Shown here: positions 61,614-64,000 of the stretch, piece by piece | Layout: each line of letters opens with the position of its first letter | Position numbering within the stretch: position 1 is the stretch's first letter | Made by a program: the position numbers and the translations under genes | Notes under the pieces: model-generated | Databases searched by the model: none | What the model was told of the DNA's origin: nothing | Seen by the model: the letters and a program-made list of their open reading frames with translations, nothing else | Assembly: GCA_037074615.1 (NCBI GenBank) | Contig: CM073536.1 | Span: 2,361,001-2,425,000 of the forward strand | DNA: 64,000 nucleotides | Direction: 5' to 3' | DNA from: Leucaena leucocephala | Taxonomy: Eukaryota; Streptophyta; Magnoliopsida; Fabales; Fabaceae

Positions 61614-63519
61614 TCAACTATCTCCTTTCATTACTGGTACGAGGCCATAAAGAATTTCATAGATTAAACTTGAACAAGGATGTGCTTTATCAGCAACATA
61701 AAATGAATAAGTCTTCCCACCAATTGTTATCCAACTGCAACCTGGCATCTTTCTTAAACCTCTCTCCTTCATCCTTGTTCTCATTTCAGCTACAACATCC
61801 CATCTTCTGTAAGAAGCATATAAATCTGACAGCGATATATAATTTGACGGTTTTCAGGTTCTAGCTCTAGCAGAAACCTATAAGCCAGGTCTCTGGTCAT
61901 TGAATTCCCATGCATTATGGAAGCACTTAAAAGAGCTCCCCAGACACTTGCACTTGGCTCTACAGGCATTTCTCTAATGAATTTCATGGCTTCATCAAGT
62001 TTTCCTGATCAACCTAACATATCTACCATACAAGCACAAATCTCAGTTGTTGGTTTCATTCCATACTAATTCATGAATGAGTCATAAATCCTAAGGCCTT
62101 GTTCTACCAATCCTGACTTGCTACAAGCAGAAAGAACACCAACCGCTGTTATCATATCTGGCTTGGTTCCTAGATGAAGCATTTTATCATACGTATTGAC
62201 GGCATCTTCCCCTCTCACATGTAATCCATATGCAGATATCATCGAACTCCAGGAAATGGAGTCTTTGTGGAAAGCGCCATTGTCAAATACCCGTCGTGCA
62301 TAACACAAATCTCCCACATTTGGAATTCATATCAATTAATGCATTACATAAGGAAACATCATGATGCAAATCCATTTTAATTGCAAAACCGTGAATTTGT
62401 TTACCTCCAGTTAATCCAGCAAGTGAGCTACAAGCTGAAAGCACGCTCACAAGAGTTACCTTGTTGGGCTGAATCCCTGCTTTCACTTGCATTTATGTAG
62501 AAGAGATGCTGCTTCTTCGGGTGCTCCATTTTGTACATAACTCTTGATCATTGCCGTCCACACATACAAATTTCTGCATTTCATTTGGTCAAATATCTGT
62601 CTGCTATAGCAACTCTGTTACTTCTTGAGTACATATCTATTAAAGACGACCCCGTATGAACATCTAAGTCCATCTTTAAATCCAATTCATTCTTCACAAG
62701 AAAACCGTGGAGTTCGAACCCCTAATCCCATCTCCCAGTATTGCTACCACACGCAGGCAGGATACTTGCAATTGTATAAGCATTAGGCTTAAACCCTTCA
62801 TTTTGCATTCGCCGAAAATAATTCAATAAATCCATATGGGACATACAATCCTCCAAGGCAGCAAATCCTGCAATGATGACATTCCATGAAGAAAAGTTCC
62901 TCTGAGCCATTTCATTGGACAGCTTCCTAGCTTCACCTAATTCACCGCAATTGCAGTACATTGACATCAGAGAATTGGCTACAACGACATCCGAGATAAA
63001 CCCAGTATTTACACTCTTGGCATGAATCAATTTCCCAGAAATCAAGTCCTCAATCTCAGCGAAAATCTTGGAAACCGTAGCAAGAGTATAATCATCCGGC
63101 AAAATATTACTACGAACCATTTCGTGGACCAACGCAAAAGCTTCATCAAAGGCCTGATGTTTCGCATACCTATTAATCAACGAGTTCCAGAGAAAGATAT
63201 TCTTGACAGAAATGGAGTCAAAGATGAGTCTAGAGTTGGATAAATTTCCCCACGTCAAGTATGCAGAAACGAGTCGAGTGTAGAGGAAAGCGTTTTGGTC
63301 AAAGCCCAGTGCGAGGATTTGAGCGTGAGATTGCTGTGCAAGTTTCAGAGAACGATGATGAATGGAGAGTTGAACCAAATCAAGGAGATGCAGAGGCGAG
63401 TGGAAGACAGTGGCGGAAGGGTAGTAAGGGGAAGTTGGGAAGGTAAACGTCCTATGGAGAAGCATAAGATCAGAATAGCTTTCAAGTTTGAGTTCGCTGT
63501 TTAGAGCAGAGAACACCAA
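61614..63519 (-). pseudogene. PLS-class PPR protein, broken
   Basis: Reading from 63519 down, the first 265 codons are an intact PLS-type PPR array (DQNAFLYTRLVSAYLTWGN, DVVVANSLMSMYCNCGE, SSWNVIIAGF). A TAG then stops the frame near 62725, in NTGRWD*GFELHGFL. Further PPR repeats continue in other frames: a one-base loss near 62600, another near 62495, another near 62305, and stops near 62066 and 61990. The C-terminal E/E+ region (SASVWGALLSASIMHGN, then WDVVAEMRTRMKERGL in a third frame) runs to a TGA at 61614-61616. With at least three frameshifts and three stops it is a pseudogene. Intact relatives edit or process organelle RNA. Confidence 0.88.
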
Positions 63520-64000
63520 ACTGAAGCTCTACGGAATGTGCAATGAATCTACTCAGATTTTTATTTTTCTTCGTTCACGGATTCATGGTTGAGTGCAAAA
63601 CGTCTGATCAGTGATCTGAATGCACACTAGTTCAAACAAAAATACTATGCAAATAAAGTTTAGTTTCATGTTCATGTGAGATGTATTAATTTAATCATTA
63701 ATATTCTCTTTGATCAGAATAATGATTAAATTTAGTGATCCCCTCTAAATGTATTTAGTAAACCTCTGAGTGTGACCAAAAAACAGTTAACTCTTGAAGT
63801 ACAGATACTTAGCAGAATGTCAAAATCTGTGATATACTGCGATGTCGATGAGATAATTAAAAAAATGATATCATGAAGATATGTGAGATTTAAAGAATCA
63901 AGTTCTGTATTCATAAATCTAAGCGTAATCCCAGGATGATTTAAATATGAAAAACAAATGGAGCATTTTGTATTATGTGTGCCTTAAACAAACATGAAAG
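63520..64000. other. window end, upstream of the PPR pseudogene
   Basis: AT-rich DNA; nothing recognised. Confidence 0.5.

Noticed and set aside
1..64000. CRISPR arrays, bacterial operons, phage or plasmid systems
   Set aside because: No regularly spaced repeats with unique spacers; gene structures are spliced and plant-specific throughout.

Overview
This is nuclear DNA of a flowering plant, almost certainly a eudicot. Genes have GT-AG introns, long AT-rich intergenic DNA separates them, there are plant-type LINE, SINE and MITE elements, and the products are plant-specific (plastid beta-amylase, 3-ketoacyl-CoA synthase, pectinesterases, PPR proteins). The species cannot be told from the sequence. 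There is no operon logic: each gene has its own promoter and the neighbours have unrelated jobs.

Layout. 0-1 kb: end of a coiled-coil protein gene (+). 1.7-4 kb: a repeat-rich patch with a LINE RNase H remnant, a head-to-tail run of SINE-like copies, a 52-bp tandem triplication and a broken PPR fragment. 6.4-10.6 kb: a BAM1-type plastid beta-amylase (+) behind a promoter holding five perfect CACGTG G-boxes. 12.1-20.3 kb: an 18-exon plastid-type C2-domain class 3 lipase (+), with a 5'-truncated RTE retrotransposon in one intron. 21.3-21.4 kb: a 57-residue SMAP1-like gene (-), short enough to be missed by ordinary ORF cut-offs. 22.2-22.5 kb: a U2 snRNA gene (+) with upstream element and TATA box. 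23-24.6 kb: a 3-ketoacyl-CoA synthase (-). 28.8-30.5 kb: an uncharacterised, probably plastid membrane protein (+). 30.8-35.3 kb: a dead L1-type LINE (-) bounded by a perfect 17-bp target duplication. 36.9-40.4 kb: a HAD-family phosphatase-like gene (+). 42.6-44.2 kb: an intact P-class PPR protein (-). 47.1-53.2 kb: two related pectinesterase-like genes (+), the first with a reading-frame break in its signal-peptide region. 55.0-57.2 kb: a folate-biopterin transporter family protein (+). 58.9-59.9 kb: a SURF6/RRP14 ribosome-biogenesis protein (-). 61.6-63.5 kb: a PLS-class PPR pseudogene (-).

The lipase and SMAP1-like neighbours recall, from memory, the At4g13550/At4g13520 neighbourhood of Arabidopsis, which suggests conserved synteny. 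I found no CRISPR, bacterial-type system or clearly new multi-gene system. The most useful observations are the overlooked SMAP1-like gene, the U2 gene with a non-standard Sm site, the pectinesterase pair that lacks the usual oxyanion-hole Gln, the beta-amylase G-box cluster, and well-resolved retroelement insertion junctions. All exon boundaries are read by eye from splice signals and reading-frame continuity; none is checked against transcripts.
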